NCBI RefSeq assembly: GCF_910592395.1
Contig: NC_088324.1
Coordinates: 13,108,953 to 13,172,952, forward strand
Origin: Lineus longissimus
Taxonomy: Eukaryota; Nemertea; Pilidiophora; Heteronemertea; Lineidae
Length of the DNA stretch: 64,000 nt
Reading direction: 5' to 3'
The notes beneath the pieces were generated by a model that saw only the letters and a list, made by a program, of their open reading frames with translations, was not told the origin of the DNA and did not search any database. Positions 1 to 11,862 of the stretch are shown here, one piece after another; position 1 is the stretch's first letter; every line of letters begins with the position of its first letter. The position numbers and the translations under genes were made by a program.

Positions 1-618
1 GTCGGTGACCGTGAATGATAATATAATTATTTGTTATTTTGTAGGCTAAGGCACTTGACAGGCCATTGTGAAAATAGAAAAGGGCCTTTCATACGGCCGC
101 AGGCAAACAACATGTTTCCTATAACGCGTCATCATCGCCCACGGCGTGGCGATTACTCCGCAAAAAACAATCCATCTGACATCGAGTGCCGCCGCACTCC
201 GTCAATCGGCGACCACGTGGCGATTTCCCATCAAAACCAATCCACCTGACAGTTGCAGTCTGAGTCACGTTAGTACCGGCAGCGAGTCTTCTGATCTCAG
301 CTGCACTCTGCCGATCAACGCTCCCAATCAAAGTAGGCCTAACACCGAAATCAATCATGGCTGAGTGACAGGAGAGGAGAAGGCTATTAACTCTGTGGTG
401 ACTCATCATTCGCCCTACGGCCGCTCTAGTCTAACATGATTTCGAGGTATATATTTTAGTACATCCGCCCCTATTAAACCAGATACGGTGGAGAACACTG
501 CATACATCCCACAAACAGAACCATCCATTTGAGAATGCAGATGACTGCACTTTGCCTCTTGAACATGAGACTCCAGGAGACGTTTCAAGACCAAACACTA
601 ACTGATAACACTTTTTAC
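1..618. other. MEGF8 intron or unassigned left edge
   Basis: I see no convincing exon here. The next MEGF8 segment expected after the exon ending at 619 is a cysteine-rich PSI block, and no such reading frame is visible on the minus strand. It probably lies left of the window. The stretch at 119-409 has open frames on both strands but no recognisable domain. Confidence 0.4.
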
Positions 619-3600
619 CTGATCAGCATGTGACTTATCTGCAAGAGCCCCCGTCCATTTCAGCGACATCGTCGACCTGATCTGTTGATTCTCATAGCGT
701 GGCACCTCATGCCAAGACTCCAGCTCCGTGTAATACTTATGACCACGTGTCTTGTTTGGAAATATTGGACCTCCCTTTGGACGCCTGGCATTTGTTGTAC
801 CGTAAGAATCTGAAGCAACGATTGCTACTTCTTCCTGCAAGTTAACAGAAGAAATGGATAGAGCTCAAGCAGAGACAGTTCATGATAACATCTAAATTTG
901 GTCATTCACCATAGATTTCCAGAAAAGATACCAAGTGAACTTTGTGTGATGAGACCAAGTCCAAAGCAATTTGGACAATAAAGCTGACACTCCCCCTCAT
1001 ACTGTCAGCTTTTGATTAGAATTTTAAAAAGTTGTCTTACCTTTTCCTTTGGGGATCCGTTCTTGCTCATGTAGAGCTTCCCCTCCGATGCAATTACAAC
1101 CAATGAGACAATCAGGTCTCCTCCCGTCGATGAGGGTGCGTCAAGAGGGTGGATGAATCCCTTGAACATGGCCAAGTTCTTCCCGCCAATCGTCAGTTCT
1201 TTCTTGATGACGTGCGGGAACTGATATTCGTTATTGCTAGTGCGAACAAGTTCAACCTAGAGTAAAAGGAACAGTGGTGAATAATAGCTTTCTCTTTATG
1301 CCAGGGGAAGGTTGTTGATGAGTCTGTGTCTTGTAACTATTCATGAAAAACAGAGAGGAATACTGTCACCACCCAAACTCATGGACTCAATTGCAGAACG
1401 CTTTAGGACAGCCAACTTCATCACTCACCACATCAGGATAGGAGTAATTCTGTGGGTTCTTGTACTTGATCCAATGCAAACCAGCAGGGAAATCGTCAGT
1501 CCGACATGATGAGAGCTTGGTGATACGAGTGCTGTTCTTACCCCACCAGCCTGGTATACCTGAGATGGTCCCGTGGGCAGGGCTGCAGGTGCCACTAGGA
1601 ACTAGAGAGAAGCACAAAAAACATTCATAAATCTTCAGAGATGAGATCATTTACCACCTGTTTTAATCCTAGGTGTAGTTTGCAATCATTGCCTTATTCA
1701 ATGTCGCTATAACTGACTACATGTACTTATTCGACTATTTACAACTATCAGTGTCATGGTCTTAAACCTGACTGTTATACATCTTGGTAGATAACAAGGC
1801 AATGTTTCCCTCCAAGTCACACACAAAGTTGTGAAATGGATTTTGAAGTGACAGCCTCAGTGAAGACACTTTCATATCAGAACTGTTGTACCCTCAGGCG
1901 TCAGGATCCTGAACCAACTCAACAGAACAAAGTTTTATTGAATCTTACCATCTAATTTCTGACAGCTTGCTTCCTTGACGCACCAGGCACAGTTCTCATT
2001 CTGCTGTAACCTGGTGAGTGTGGTGTCTGTTGGCAGTGCCTTCTTCCCCATAACGGCACAAGCCTGACATGAGATCAGGGTACCACAGATTCCAGGGCAT
2101 TTCTTAGTACGGAGCTTCTCCTTACATAGCTGGAAATGTCAAAGTTATCAGAGACTGAATATCGTCCAATTTGCTCATTTTCTTCCTTCTCTTTCCTTTC
2201 ATCGTGCAATGTGAGCATTTGTTTTGGGGCGCTGCAGCTGGGCACCAAATCTGTTGTGGGCCAACAAAATGGCCAATTCATGGAGTTAACCTCGGCGAAG
2301 TTCACTCCACCACAAGAGGTGCTCATCTAAAGAAAGGAACAGGCCCAGTGACTGAATCTCCAGTGGACGGGTTCATTATCTACTATCCAAATATCCGCAA
2401 CACGGGGTGTCCCAAAAAGATGCAGAAGAAGATGACTTACCCTTCCATTACTTCTGTGCAAGCACCCAGGCACTAGTGACACCTTCTTCTTATAACACCA
2501 GCCGCACTCGGGGTCAGCGATACAATAGTCATCATGGGAGTATTGGGAACAGTGGTCCGTCTGCCGCGCTATCATTGCTTCACTCTGAAACAAATTGAAC
2601 AAGGATGTCAAAAAGGTTTCATGATTTGAAATATACAATAGGTCTATGGCCAGTATGGGCTTGAATACCTTGGATGCACAAGACTATGAGTGACTTTTTT
2701 TCTTCAAAACAGACAAGAGGAACCATACTTAATCTACAAAACAATTACATGTATTACTCTCTCAAACCTAGATTGGTACCGAGATGGAAAATACATAATT
2801 TGCAAACTTCCCAAAGAAGTAAAAAACTACATTTGTACTAAATGTATAGCAGATTTTAGAAATTTGTTTTTTCGTATTACTTTTAGCTGATAAAACCCTC
2901 TGAGAATCAAAAAATAAACTGTTAAGTTAGGTAAGGCTCATAACATTTGTAGCACAGTTGTCAAAATAAACCCATGGGCTTACCGAAGTTATGTTTGATC
3001 AGCTTAACCTCAAATAAAACCTTTGGGAAAGCACCAAGTGGTACAGCTTTTTTTACCCTCGGCACTTACACATGTAGTGATGTACAGTCGATTCTAGCTC
3101 AAAAATTTAACTTGAAAAATAGAACTTGCTTAAATTTGAATTTGGTCAATAAGTCCAAAACATGCTTGGGACTAGAGGCCCTCCCCCTCCCTTTCCAGAA
3201 AGCACGTGTTTTCAGAACATAACATCACGGTGTGTGAGAGCAGGTGAATCATCATGAAGAACCATTGGGTTTGCGAGACCACAGTAAAGACAACGACAGG
3301 AAATTTGAAAATGCTTACCTCATGTTTTGCCAAAGGAGGCGGTACAATGTAACCCAGTAGATCGCCAAGCACGTTGCCTCGGTAACCACCGGCTATCAGG
3401 AGAGTGTTATCATATGCCACGGCTGCTACATGGGAGAAGCGACCAGAAGGAGGAGCTTCCACAAGCACTGCAGAAGGATAAAAAGGACTTTTGATTATTA
3501 AGTGTCACCCCGAATGGAAGGGCCAGATTTGGCTTATGAGATATGTTATTACTTCTAAAATCCTGACTACAGTACTACATGTAACGAGAGATGGCCGTTT

Positions 3601-6600
3601 GTACCCTATATAACTAGCTGACAGCTAACCAACTGGCCACATCGGACAATAAGATGGATGCAATATCTTGAAGTAAGCCACACATGTACATGTAGCTCAT
3701 TCTTTGTACTACAGGGAATGCTACACATCAAAAGAAATAATCTTCACATTTAAATGTCAGCGACTCCCTTCAGCAGATATTGAAAGATTGAGTCAGATGC
3801 AAACGTGTCGGACAGCAACTCAAGAGATAAATTCATAATGACGCTACATGTATGGTACACACTTCATGTCTTGTTTGCCTTGTTTTGTATGCCAATGCAG
3901 CCATCTCAGTGAAAATACATGTGATCAAGGAATAAAAGTATTTTGGCCTTGGGCCCTCGGGCAGATGTTCATAATGAAAACATGAAATACCAGGAGACAT
4001 CACATGCTATGATATGACATCGACAATGCCTGCTTTAACGATGTATGTATTTTCACAATAGACAATTGAATAAATAAAACTGCCTACTCTTAACAACCAT
4101 GGGCATGTTTGATACTTAACAATGTAGGTCTGCACAGAATATAATCTTACACTAGTGTCCGGTTGTGTTCACGAAATTGGGGGACAACAATTTGGGCTTT
4201 ACTCTGCTAAAATAGAGTAGCAAATCGGTCTAATCAATCATAACTTTAAGATTACGGTGTCATATGAACTTGTTATACACATGTATGTTATGGATTAAAT
4301 GAACATTCCCTAAAAAAGAAATTCAGCATGCAGTTTGCTCTATATTTATGTAAAAGTTAACTTATATAAGTTAAAATATGTGAATCAATCTGTCTTGAAC
4401 AACAAAGCCCTTGACTTTGCCATCAAAGACCATTTAGCATTCCAAATACCTGAAAGGGTAAAAATAAACAAACTCTAGACTTACCTGAGAAGTTCTTCTG
4501 AAGGTCTCTGAGTTTGACCCAAATATGGCATCCAAGATGATATAGGTACAATCCATTATCATAACAGATCTCATCATGACTGTGCTTGTGACTATTCCCG
4601 CCGTAGACGACCATGTAATTGCCCATAATATTCGCAGAATGGAACGCTCGAGACTTGGGAGGAGACTCAACATCCGAATCTGTGTTATAATAAATCCGCG
4701 ACCAGTAATTTTTATCAACGTTAAAAGCGTGGAGCCAGTTACTACGTTCGCTGAATCTGGCATATTCTGGTTTCAAGCCGCCGAATACTAGAAGCGATTT
4801 TGATTCGGGATGGTAGACTGTGGAATGACCAATAAGGCGCCTGACTGTTTCTTTCCCACCTTTAACTGCGACCACTTCCCACTTTATTGCCTCTGGAACA
4901 ACAATCCTGTACATGTTCGATGAGAAGGATCCATTTTCATGTCTGCCACCAAAAACATACAACCAGCGTCCTTCGACAAGGGTTGTGGTATGGTAGACTA
5001 GTCCGGGCGGTTGGATGTTACTTGTGTTGGCCTTCAAACTCCACGACCCAGCAGAGACGTTATAGTGCCAGAGCTCGTTCGTGTGAGTGTTATCCTCGAG
5101 CATACCGCCTAACATGAACAAGTCCGCTCCCACCGCCGTAACAGTATGACCATAGCAAGCACGGGGCCAGGGCACAGACTGTGCCATTGTAATCCATTCA
5201 TTTTGTACAAAATTAAATTGTAAAAGATCGTTAAGCAAACCATTCAAATTGTGACCACCAAATATCCATAAACTTTCTGACGGTTTTAGAAACGCCCCAG
5301 CATGGCCTACACGGGCTGAAAAACCTGATTCAGAGTGGGCAACAATGTTCCAGGAATTGACATTGTCGCTCACATTGAGGGCTATCTTGCAGAGTATTCC
5401 TGCATAGCCCCTAACACAGATACACTTTTTCTTGATTATATCCCAGGTCCCGTCACCGCAGCTATCAGTATACATCTCCAACTCGCACGAATCGCCATAG
5501 TAACCACCGTTGCAGTGACACACGTGATCTTTGCAAGAGCCCTTGCCGTTGCAATCTAGCGGACAGTTTGTGATCTTGTACATGGCGTCAAACCCCCCTA
5601 AGACATAGTTCCTATCACTGTAGAAGTATATCAGCATCTGAGGAGAAAGAAGAGATGTTACTATGGCTCAAAGCTCCAAGGAACAGAGCAGAAACGGACG
5701 TCGCAGCTTGAAGCGTCACAGACATGATTGATTACAAAATATATGCCGTGTTGGATGAAAGGGGATGGTTCAGGGGAGATCTGGATTCATCTCTATACCT
5801 TCTCCTCGAACTGATCTGCCTTGGGATACTGAAACACATCACGCTATTGTCTAGTTTTTCATAATCCTCTGATCTGCCCACATAATGTAAGTTATTCCCT
5901 AGACACCAAGGTATGATTTCTATCAAAGACCAGAAAAGGGCAGATATTCTTTATTTGGTATCAGGAAAGGGCAGGCTTCTGCAATTCTGGGTAAGGTAGC
6001 AAAATAGGGAGGCACCGCCTCAAGCTTTAGTACAGATGACCAGATATCAATCATCTGGTCAACTAGCTATACCAAGAGGATTGCTGACAAGGCTTGAGCA
6101 GTTACAGTATATACTTACATATCCTGACTTTGCTGATAGGGTGTCAGGCACAGTGTTTCCACTGAAGCTGCCCAGGAGGTGACTAGAGTATGACTGGCCA
6201 TCAAACACAAACAGGAAGTCATAGGTACACTCAGTATCCATCTTCGTGAAGTCAAGCGTAATGTACTGCTTTGGATGGGGTGCTGAAAGGACGAATCACA
6301 TCAATTTGAGGAGCTAATTTGGAGGTTATAAGATATAAGATAACATTGAGATCAACAGCCAGTCTATGTACTTAGAAAGTGACCTTTACTCCCTACTTGC
6401 TTGACTAATTGGGAACTGCACCACTTACCAACTATAAGCCATTCACAATGTGCATTTGGAGGATAATCATTGGGACCATCTGTCAGGATCCCCTCAGTTG
6501 AATTTGTGATGACTTGACGACCACTGCAGCCAAATGCACCATCCAGGTGGGCAACTACATGTAGCAGCGCCACCAATAGGAGACTTGGCTTCATTAGATA

Positions 6601-6657
6601 AGACTGCATCAACATCTTGACTCGCTCCATTGAAGCTGTTGGACTAATCAGCACCAT
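619..6657 (-). CDS. MEGF8: MEGF8, multiple EGF-like domains protein 8 (N-terminal part, 9 exons)
   Basis: Large single-pass cell-surface protein; in vertebrates it acts in left-right patterning and, with MOSMO and MGRN1, tunes Hedgehog receptor levels. Exons on the minus strand: 6657-6429, 6282-6119, 5637-4485, 3467-3319, 2584-2441, 2129-1949, 1601-1429, 1256-1041, 834-619; all phases join and give 875 residues. Order seen: hydrophobic signal (about residues 22-43), CUB (44-150, with a DTECTYDFLFVFDG motif), two EGF units (155-217), Kelch propeller (232-565, with GNYMVVYGG and FSHVAAVAY blades), then PSI cysteine modules (573-673). The DTECTY motif, the GNYMVVYGG blade and the YHLGCH motif match MEGF8 better than the related attractins. 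The first ATG (6657) has a good context, but the ATG at 6594 starts right before the hydrophobic stretch and may be the real start. The later EGF, second Kelch and membrane segments lie left of the window. Confidence 0.93.
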
Positions 6658-7618
6658 TATCGTAACAGACTAATCAAGTTTCCGATCCTGCAGAAACTTA
6701 TTTGTTTGTCTGAAACTTGAAGTAGGTGTGGCCTCACTAATGGCACAACCTGAAAAATAAGTACAAGGAGTAGAATATAGCCTAAGGCAGTTTTGAGGAG
6801 TATTAGAGAAATACAATGTATAAATATACAAGAGCAACTGTGAAAATGACAGCGATATGCAACATTTCAGAACATCTCGAACCAAAGTATAATTTCAGGC
6901 TGGCTGGTCACACTAGAGCCATTGTGACACTGCACGTCACTGGCGAGTGTTGTGTCTTGTGTCAGTTGTGATGTGAATCACTGAATGCGACTGATAGATA
7001 CCGCCACTCACTGCCACTGGTGAGTGTGTCACACCTGATCTGTCAAAGTCACCTAAACGCATCAGTACAGGTCTTTTTTTCTGTTTGAAGATGAGACCTC
7101 CATGGTTCGACATCCTCAGAGACCATTTCTTAACGACAGGGCAGATCTATATTTTGACAGTCAGTCATACTCATAATGTCAACAAAACAAAAATGAACTC
7201 AAAAATGGAGAATAGTTTAGAAGACGTCCAATAATCAAGGTTTTTTAGTGGGAAAAATAGGAAAAATACAAACCTGTGAGCGATATATCACATGTTCAGA
7301 TCTCCATCTATCATTGTACATGTTCTATCCGTGCCATTGTCAATGTTAGAGGGGTAAAATAAGGAGATTTTGCAGGATGATTTTTATCTTTTTCTGGGAT
7401 AAAATAGAAAGCTAGACCGCATCAACTTTTATAATTTTTTATTTAATTTAGACTTAAACAAATACTAGATGAGAGCAAACTGACGATATTAATTCAGTTT
7501 TACCATAGAAAACATATGAATTCATTTTAACGACCTTTTATTATTTATGATTCGAAATTAAATAAATTTTGTACAATGAAAAGGTGCCACGTATTCGCTT
7601 CTCTCAAGAAAAATCAAT
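6658..7618. promoter_or_regulatory. Shared intergenic space between MEGF8 and SELENOF (divergent promoters)
   Basis: The two genes point away from each other with about 1 kb between their start codons, so this must hold both 5'UTRs and both promoters. A plausible splice acceptor near 6693 on the minus strand (ctgcag) suggests that MEGF8 has an upstream untranslated exon. An inverted repeat CACTCAC/GTGAGTG lies near 7010-7032 with related CACTGGCGAGTG just upstream. I see no clear TATA box. Confidence 0.5.
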
Positions 7619-8944
7619 ATGGCGGACCCGTTTGGTCTGCTGGTGATTTTTCTCCTATTTTTCGTAGGTTTTCTCATACAAATTTCCCAAAATATTTAAA
7701 GTGATTAATTAAAGATGATCTCCAGTTCACAAACTTTCTATTGATACTAAATATGTTGATATTTGATTCAATCGGAGCTTCGATTTTGCGGTGAAAAGAT
7801 GGAAAAATCGCTGTCTGTCCGAGAATAGACCACATTTCTGAAGTCACATGCAACATTTCATAAGTCGGATCATAGTTTACTTCTTTTCTTCTAGGTTGTA
7901 GTTGGAGTGGTGACTGGAGGGCCATAAAAGTGGTCATTATACGTCATTTTTTCTATTCTTTCAGGTTACCTTTATTGTGGGTATCGAATTAGGACCAGAA
8001 CAATGTCGGAATGTAGGATTTTCTACGAATCTCTTGTGTAGCAGCTGTAAAGCATTGGACCAGTTCCATCTGTCACCCTTGAAACAGTCATGTCGTAGCT
8101 GCTGCCATCAAGATGAAGATGGTGGGGAACAAAACGTAAGCTTGATCAGTATTAATTAAGGATTTAAGGTTGTGTTGGTGATTTTCTCAATTTCAGAAGA
8201 TCTCCTTATTTTTCATTGAAAAATAGATGTTTAGAGTTGATTCAATTGCGTTTCAGTCATGTTAATAGGCTGTCAACACTAAGTTTCCCGGCCTGGCAAC
8301 CATACATGTACAAGGGATATCGTTCTTTACAGCACCTTACTTTCCTTTTCTTTGTTTCAGCAATTTCCATTTGCAGAGCTGTTGGTATGTCAATGAAAAT
8401 TGGGGAGATATCCACAGGTCCAAGGTATGTCATCTGCATGTAGAACGTAAATATCAAGATGGTTTACTGGTTGCTAGTTAGCAAAGTTGAGTGAGATCAG
8501 GAGATGTGATCACAGAACATATTTTGAAAAAGTTCATTTGCTTGGCAAAAGGAACCCAACTTCTTTTCTGCCAGCATTATATCCACAAAGTCAGGTTCCT
8601 TTAGTTGGTTGTGCTTGTAGTAGTAATCTTCCATATCCCTCCTTGTAACTCATTTTTCATATTTTTCTAAAAATGATCCTTGAGAAAAACGACATCTATG
8701 ATATCTATATCTTCCTCTTCTGTGTAGTTCCTGACACTCCATCGACAATTTTTCTTTATTACCAGCATTTGTCAAGAGCGAACGTCCCAACCAGTTCCCC
8801 GGCCTGACTGTCCGTTACGTACGAGGATCAGACCCGATCATCAAACTGATGGATCAGCAAAGGAACGTTGTCGAGACGCTCGGAATTGAAAAATGGAACA
8901 CGGACTCTGTGGAGGAGTTTTTCATGGAGAGATTGAAACGATAA
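7619..8944 (+). CDS. SELENOF: Selenoprotein F (15-kDa selenoprotein), 4 exons, contains Sec
   Basis: ER-resident thioredoxin-like selenoprotein that binds UDP-glucose:glycoprotein glucosyltransferase and takes part in disulfide quality control. Exons: 7619-7663, 7965-8135, 8361-8424 and 8766-8944, all with GT-AG borders and consistent phases, giving 152 residues. Residues 1-21 are a signal peptide (MADPFGLLVIFLLFF plus VTFIVG, split by intron 1). Residues 29-62 carry the six UGGT-binding cysteines (C29, C40, C43, C58, C61, C62). Residues 82-84 are the redox motif C-Q-U, with U encoded by TGA at 8394-8396. The C-terminal half contains VRYVRGSDP and WNTDSVEEF, near-identical in type to the vertebrate protein. 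A translation that stops at TGA would lose 68 residues. As in the family, there is no KDEL signal. A SECIS element follows in the 3'UTR. Confidence 0.97.
8394..8396 (+). other. SELENOF: In-frame TGA selenocysteine codon
   Basis: The TGA sits in exon 3 between codons for V-C-Q and K-L-G-R, exactly where selenoprotein F families carry Sec. The reading frame stays open and conserved on both sides, through the next splice join, to a TAA at 8942-8944. Confidence 0.95.
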
Positions 8945-9725
8945 GCATCTGAAGATTTCTCTGGTCATTGTCTATCAATGCTCTGTTGCTTTTGCCAGAG
9001 AATTTGAGGAAACTTTTACTGCATCAATTATTCATTTGATTGATTAGTTGACCGATTATTTGATGAATTGATTGATGGTCTGTTTTCAAAAAGTTGTGCA
9101 TTCCAAATGTCTTCCTTGAAACTTAAAAAACTTTCTGGCATTAGCAAAGTTTTCGTCTTGTGGTATATTTATGAATGTCTTACTAGAAACCGGAAGGTTA
9201 GTATGACAGGATGCCTCTGATACGTCAAGACTTAATATACTTTGACCAGACTCTAAAAAAGGTCACTCTACCATTAGAAATATTTTTATTTGACTGTACA
9301 TGTAGAGTATTAAAACAAGGCTCAAACAGCATTGTATACACATCATCATGTCATGAATGTTATGTTGTCACCTTTCATGTCATTTATGTTTAGTATGTAC
9401 ATGTACTTAAAAAATTTGCATGAGGAGATACGCATCAGTAGACGAGACCATCAGAATATAAAAAAATCTATAATTTTTGGAAGAGGGTTGTCAACTTGAG
9501 GGTAATGTTCACTCTGAAATAAAAAAATCCCTAAAAACAAAATTTCTTTTGAACAAAAGATCATTTCTGATATGATTTCAGCTAACTCCTTGCAAGCTAT
9601 GTTCATTGTAACCACCATGGTGCATATTCATTTTATCATGAATTGCATTAATCAATGCAATAAAATAAGAAATTTACAATATCTTATGTCTTCAACTATT
9701 TATGTCCTTTCCCTGTTCTTTGCCA
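8945..9725 (+). other. SELENOF: SELENOF 3' untranslated region
   Basis: Non-coding sequence after the TAA stop. It contains the SECIS element at 9155-9231, an ATTGCATT/AATGCAAT hairpin near 9641-9660, and an AATAAA poly(A) signal candidate at 9659-9664. The repeat array begins at about 9726, so the transcript most likely ends before it. Confidence 0.7.
9155..9231 (+). promoter_or_regulatory. SELENOF: SECIS element (form 2) of SELENOF
   Basis: Helix I is GTCTTG (9155-9160) with CAAGAC (9226-9231) plus GTAT (9163-9166) with ATAC (9220-9223). The non-Watson-Crick quartet is ATGA at 9171-9174 opposite GGAT at 9209-9212, giving U-U and tandem G-A/A-G pairs. Helix II pairs 9176-9186 with 9198-9208 (one U-U mismatch at 9180/9204, one G-U at 9186/9198). 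The unpaired AAA at 9187-9189 lies 12 nt after the quartet, followed by a mini-helix CC/GG (9190-9191 with 9196-9197) closed by GGAA, as in form 2 SECIS. Every required part is present, and it lies about 230 nt after the stop. It recruits SBP2 and the Sec-specific elongation factor. Confidence 0.93.
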
Positions 9726-10375
9726 AGTTTCAGTCTACGGACTATTTCAACTGGAAGGATGACACACATCACTGGAAGATGTAAACTCAATAAACTAAGA
9801 TCAGTTAGACCTGGTTTACAGGACAGTCATTGATCCTGGACTAATTATCTCTGGTGATCACATTCATCATCCAGGTTTGGTGCAACTCAGGTCTCTTTGC
9901 TTGCATCACGCTCGAACCAGTGTAGGGAAAACATAGCATCAGTTCCTCTCATTGCTTCAACTAACTGGCTCCAGGCTTCCCTGTGGCATTCATTGACAAC
10001 ATTAAGCCAGCCATATGAACAGAACTTTTTATTGATATAAGGAGCAGACAATTTAATATAACAGATGTGGTAATATGGAATGGGCATTATACAATAAAGG
10101 GAGAATTTAGGCAGGTGTCAGGTGGGCCAAATTATGTGACATGAAGTCACAGATTGGTGTCTCTGCTATGCCACAGTACATCAACATTGTGCTCGTTTAT
10201 ACAAGGAATACTACACCGAGCATTTCTTTTGCTGAGATTGGAAAGGTAAAAATGTCCAAGCGAATGCTTATCACAGTCATTTGGTACAAACAGCAAAAAG
10301 TTGAGGCATTATATAAGCAGTATATGGGACCCATCACACCAATTCGGGTGACATCTACTTCTGTAAACAGCCTAA
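9726..10375 (+). repeat. 650-bp repeat segment, copy 1 (direct)
   Basis: Begins with AGTTTCAGTCTACGG and ends with CAGCCTAA next to palindromic element copy 1. The same segment returns inverted at 10791-11450 and direct at 11863-12519, with scattered substitutions and small indels. On the minus strand it contains an open frame of 66 codons (9887-10087), but the other copies carry a stop and a 4-bp insertion in that frame, so I do not call it a gene. Confidence 0.85.
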
Positions 10376-10379
10376 TTAA

Positions 10380-10786
10380 CACCTTCAGCGCCGAACCACG
10401 TAGCTCTACGTGGCCCAAATCCCCCCCCCCCCTTTTAGCTGGTTATCGGAGTCTCATGAACTTCACGAAAGAACTACGCCATCGCCATCTTCAGCGCACG
10501 GTAGAAACTGAAAAGACCGTGAAAAGACCGGTTGGTCTTTTCAGTTCCGACCTTGCCCTGAAGATGGCGATGGCGTAGTTCAGAACTTTAAATGACTTCA
10601 TGAAAGAACTACGCCATCGCCATCTTCAGGGCAAGTGAGGAACTTTTCTTGTCTTTTCAGTTCCTACCTTGCCCTGAAGATGGCGATGGCGTAGTTCTTC
10701 ATGAAGTCCATGAGACTCCGATAACCAGCTAAAGGGGGGGGGGGGATTTGGGCCACGTAGAGCTACGTGGTTCGGCGCTGAAGGTG
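10380..10786. mobile_element. Palindromic foldback MITE, copy 1
   Basis: Starts CACCTTCAGCGCCG and ends with the reverse complement. The left flank is TTAA and the right flank TTAC (TTAA with one change). Each end holds a perfect short palindrome, CCACGTAGAGCTACGTGG on the right. Inside are four copies of the GAACTACGCCATCGCCATC motif in alternating orientation, forming two inner hairpins. There is no coding capacity. It sits at the centre of an inverted duplication of the 650-bp segment. Confidence 0.88.
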
Positions 10787-10790
10787 TTAC

Positions 10791-11450
10791 TTAGGCTGTT
10801 AACAGAAGTAGATGTCACCCGAATTGGTCTAATGGGTCCCATATACTGCTTATAAAATGCCTCAACTTTTTGCTGTTTGTACCAAATGACTGTGATAAGC
10901 AGACGCTTGGACATTTTTACCTTTCCAATCTCAGCAAAAGAAATGCTCGGTGATTGCAGTATTCCTTGTATAAACGAGCACAATGCTGATGTACAGTGGC
11001 ATAGCAGAGACACCAATCTGTGACTTCATGTCACATAATTTGGCCCACCTGACACCTGCCTAAATTCTCCCTTTATTGTAGAATGCCCATTCCATAGTAC
11101 CACATCTGTTATATTAAATTATCTGCTCCTTATATCAATAAAAAAGAAGTTCTGTTCATATGGCTGGCTTAATGTTGTCAATGAATGCCACAAGGAAGCC
11201 TGGAGCCAGTTAGTTGAAGCAATGAGAGGAACTGATGCTATGTTTTCCCTACACTGGTTCGAGCGTGATGCAAGCAAGGAGACCTGAGTTGCACCAAACC
11301 TGGATGATGATTGTGATCACCAGAGATAAATAGTCCAGGATCAATGACTGTCCAGTAAACCAGGTCTAACTGATCTTAGTTTATTGAGTTTACATCTTCC
11401 AGTGATGTGTGTCATCCTTCCAGTTGAAATAATAGTCCGTAGACTGAAAC
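10791..11450 (-). repeat. 650-bp repeat segment, copy 2 (inverted)
   Basis: Reverse complement of the segment at 9726-10375, with small differences such as an extra 4 bp after AATAAAAA. It ends with CCGTAGACTGAAAC directly against foldback element copy 2. Confidence 0.85.
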
Positions 11451-11861
11451 TTCAGCGCCAAACCACGTAGATCTACGTGGCCCAAATCCCCCCTTCCCCC
11501 TTTTGAGCTGGTTATTGGCGTCTCATGGACTTCATGACAGAACTACGCCATCGCCATCTTCAGGGCACGGTAGAAACTGAAAAGACCGTGAAAAGACCGG
11601 TTGGTCTTTTCAGTTCCAACTTTGCCCTGAAGATGGCGATGGCGTAGTTCAGAACTTTATATGACTTCATGAAAGAACTACGCCATCGCCATCTTCAGGG
11701 CAAGTGAGGAACTGAAAGGACATTTTCTTGTCTTTATAGTTCCTACCGTGCCCTGAAGATGGCGATGGCGTAGTTCTGTCATGAAGTCCACGAGACGCCA
11801 ATAACCAGCTCAAAGGGGAGGGGGGGATTTGGGCCACGTAGATCTACGTGGTTCGGCGCTA
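11451..11861. mobile_element. Palindromic foldback MITE, copy 2 (ends trimmed)
   Basis: Same family as 10380-10786. It begins TTCAGCGCC and ends GGCGCTAA, so the outer CACC tips are lost or changed. The inner CCACGTAGATCTACGTGG palindromes and the four GAACTACGCC hairpin arms are intact. Its flanks are inverted copies of one another, so it lies at the centre of a second, opposite palindrome. Confidence 0.85.
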
Positions 11862-11862
11862 A

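Noticed and set aside
619-6657. Attractin (ATRN/ATRNL1) as the identity of the first gene
   Set aside because: Domain order is similar, but the DTECTYD CUB motif, GNYMVVYGG blade and YHLGCH sequence fit MEGF8 and not attractin.
8951-9003. Alternative SECIS from the TCTCTGG/CCAGAGA hairpin just after the stop
   Set aside because: It lacks ATGA, the AA loop and the opposing GA; the element at 9155-9231 has them all.
9887-10087. 66-codon minus frame ending SLHWFERDASKET
   Set aside because: The other two copies carry a stop and a frameshift in it; it could be a captured gene scrap, but I have no support.
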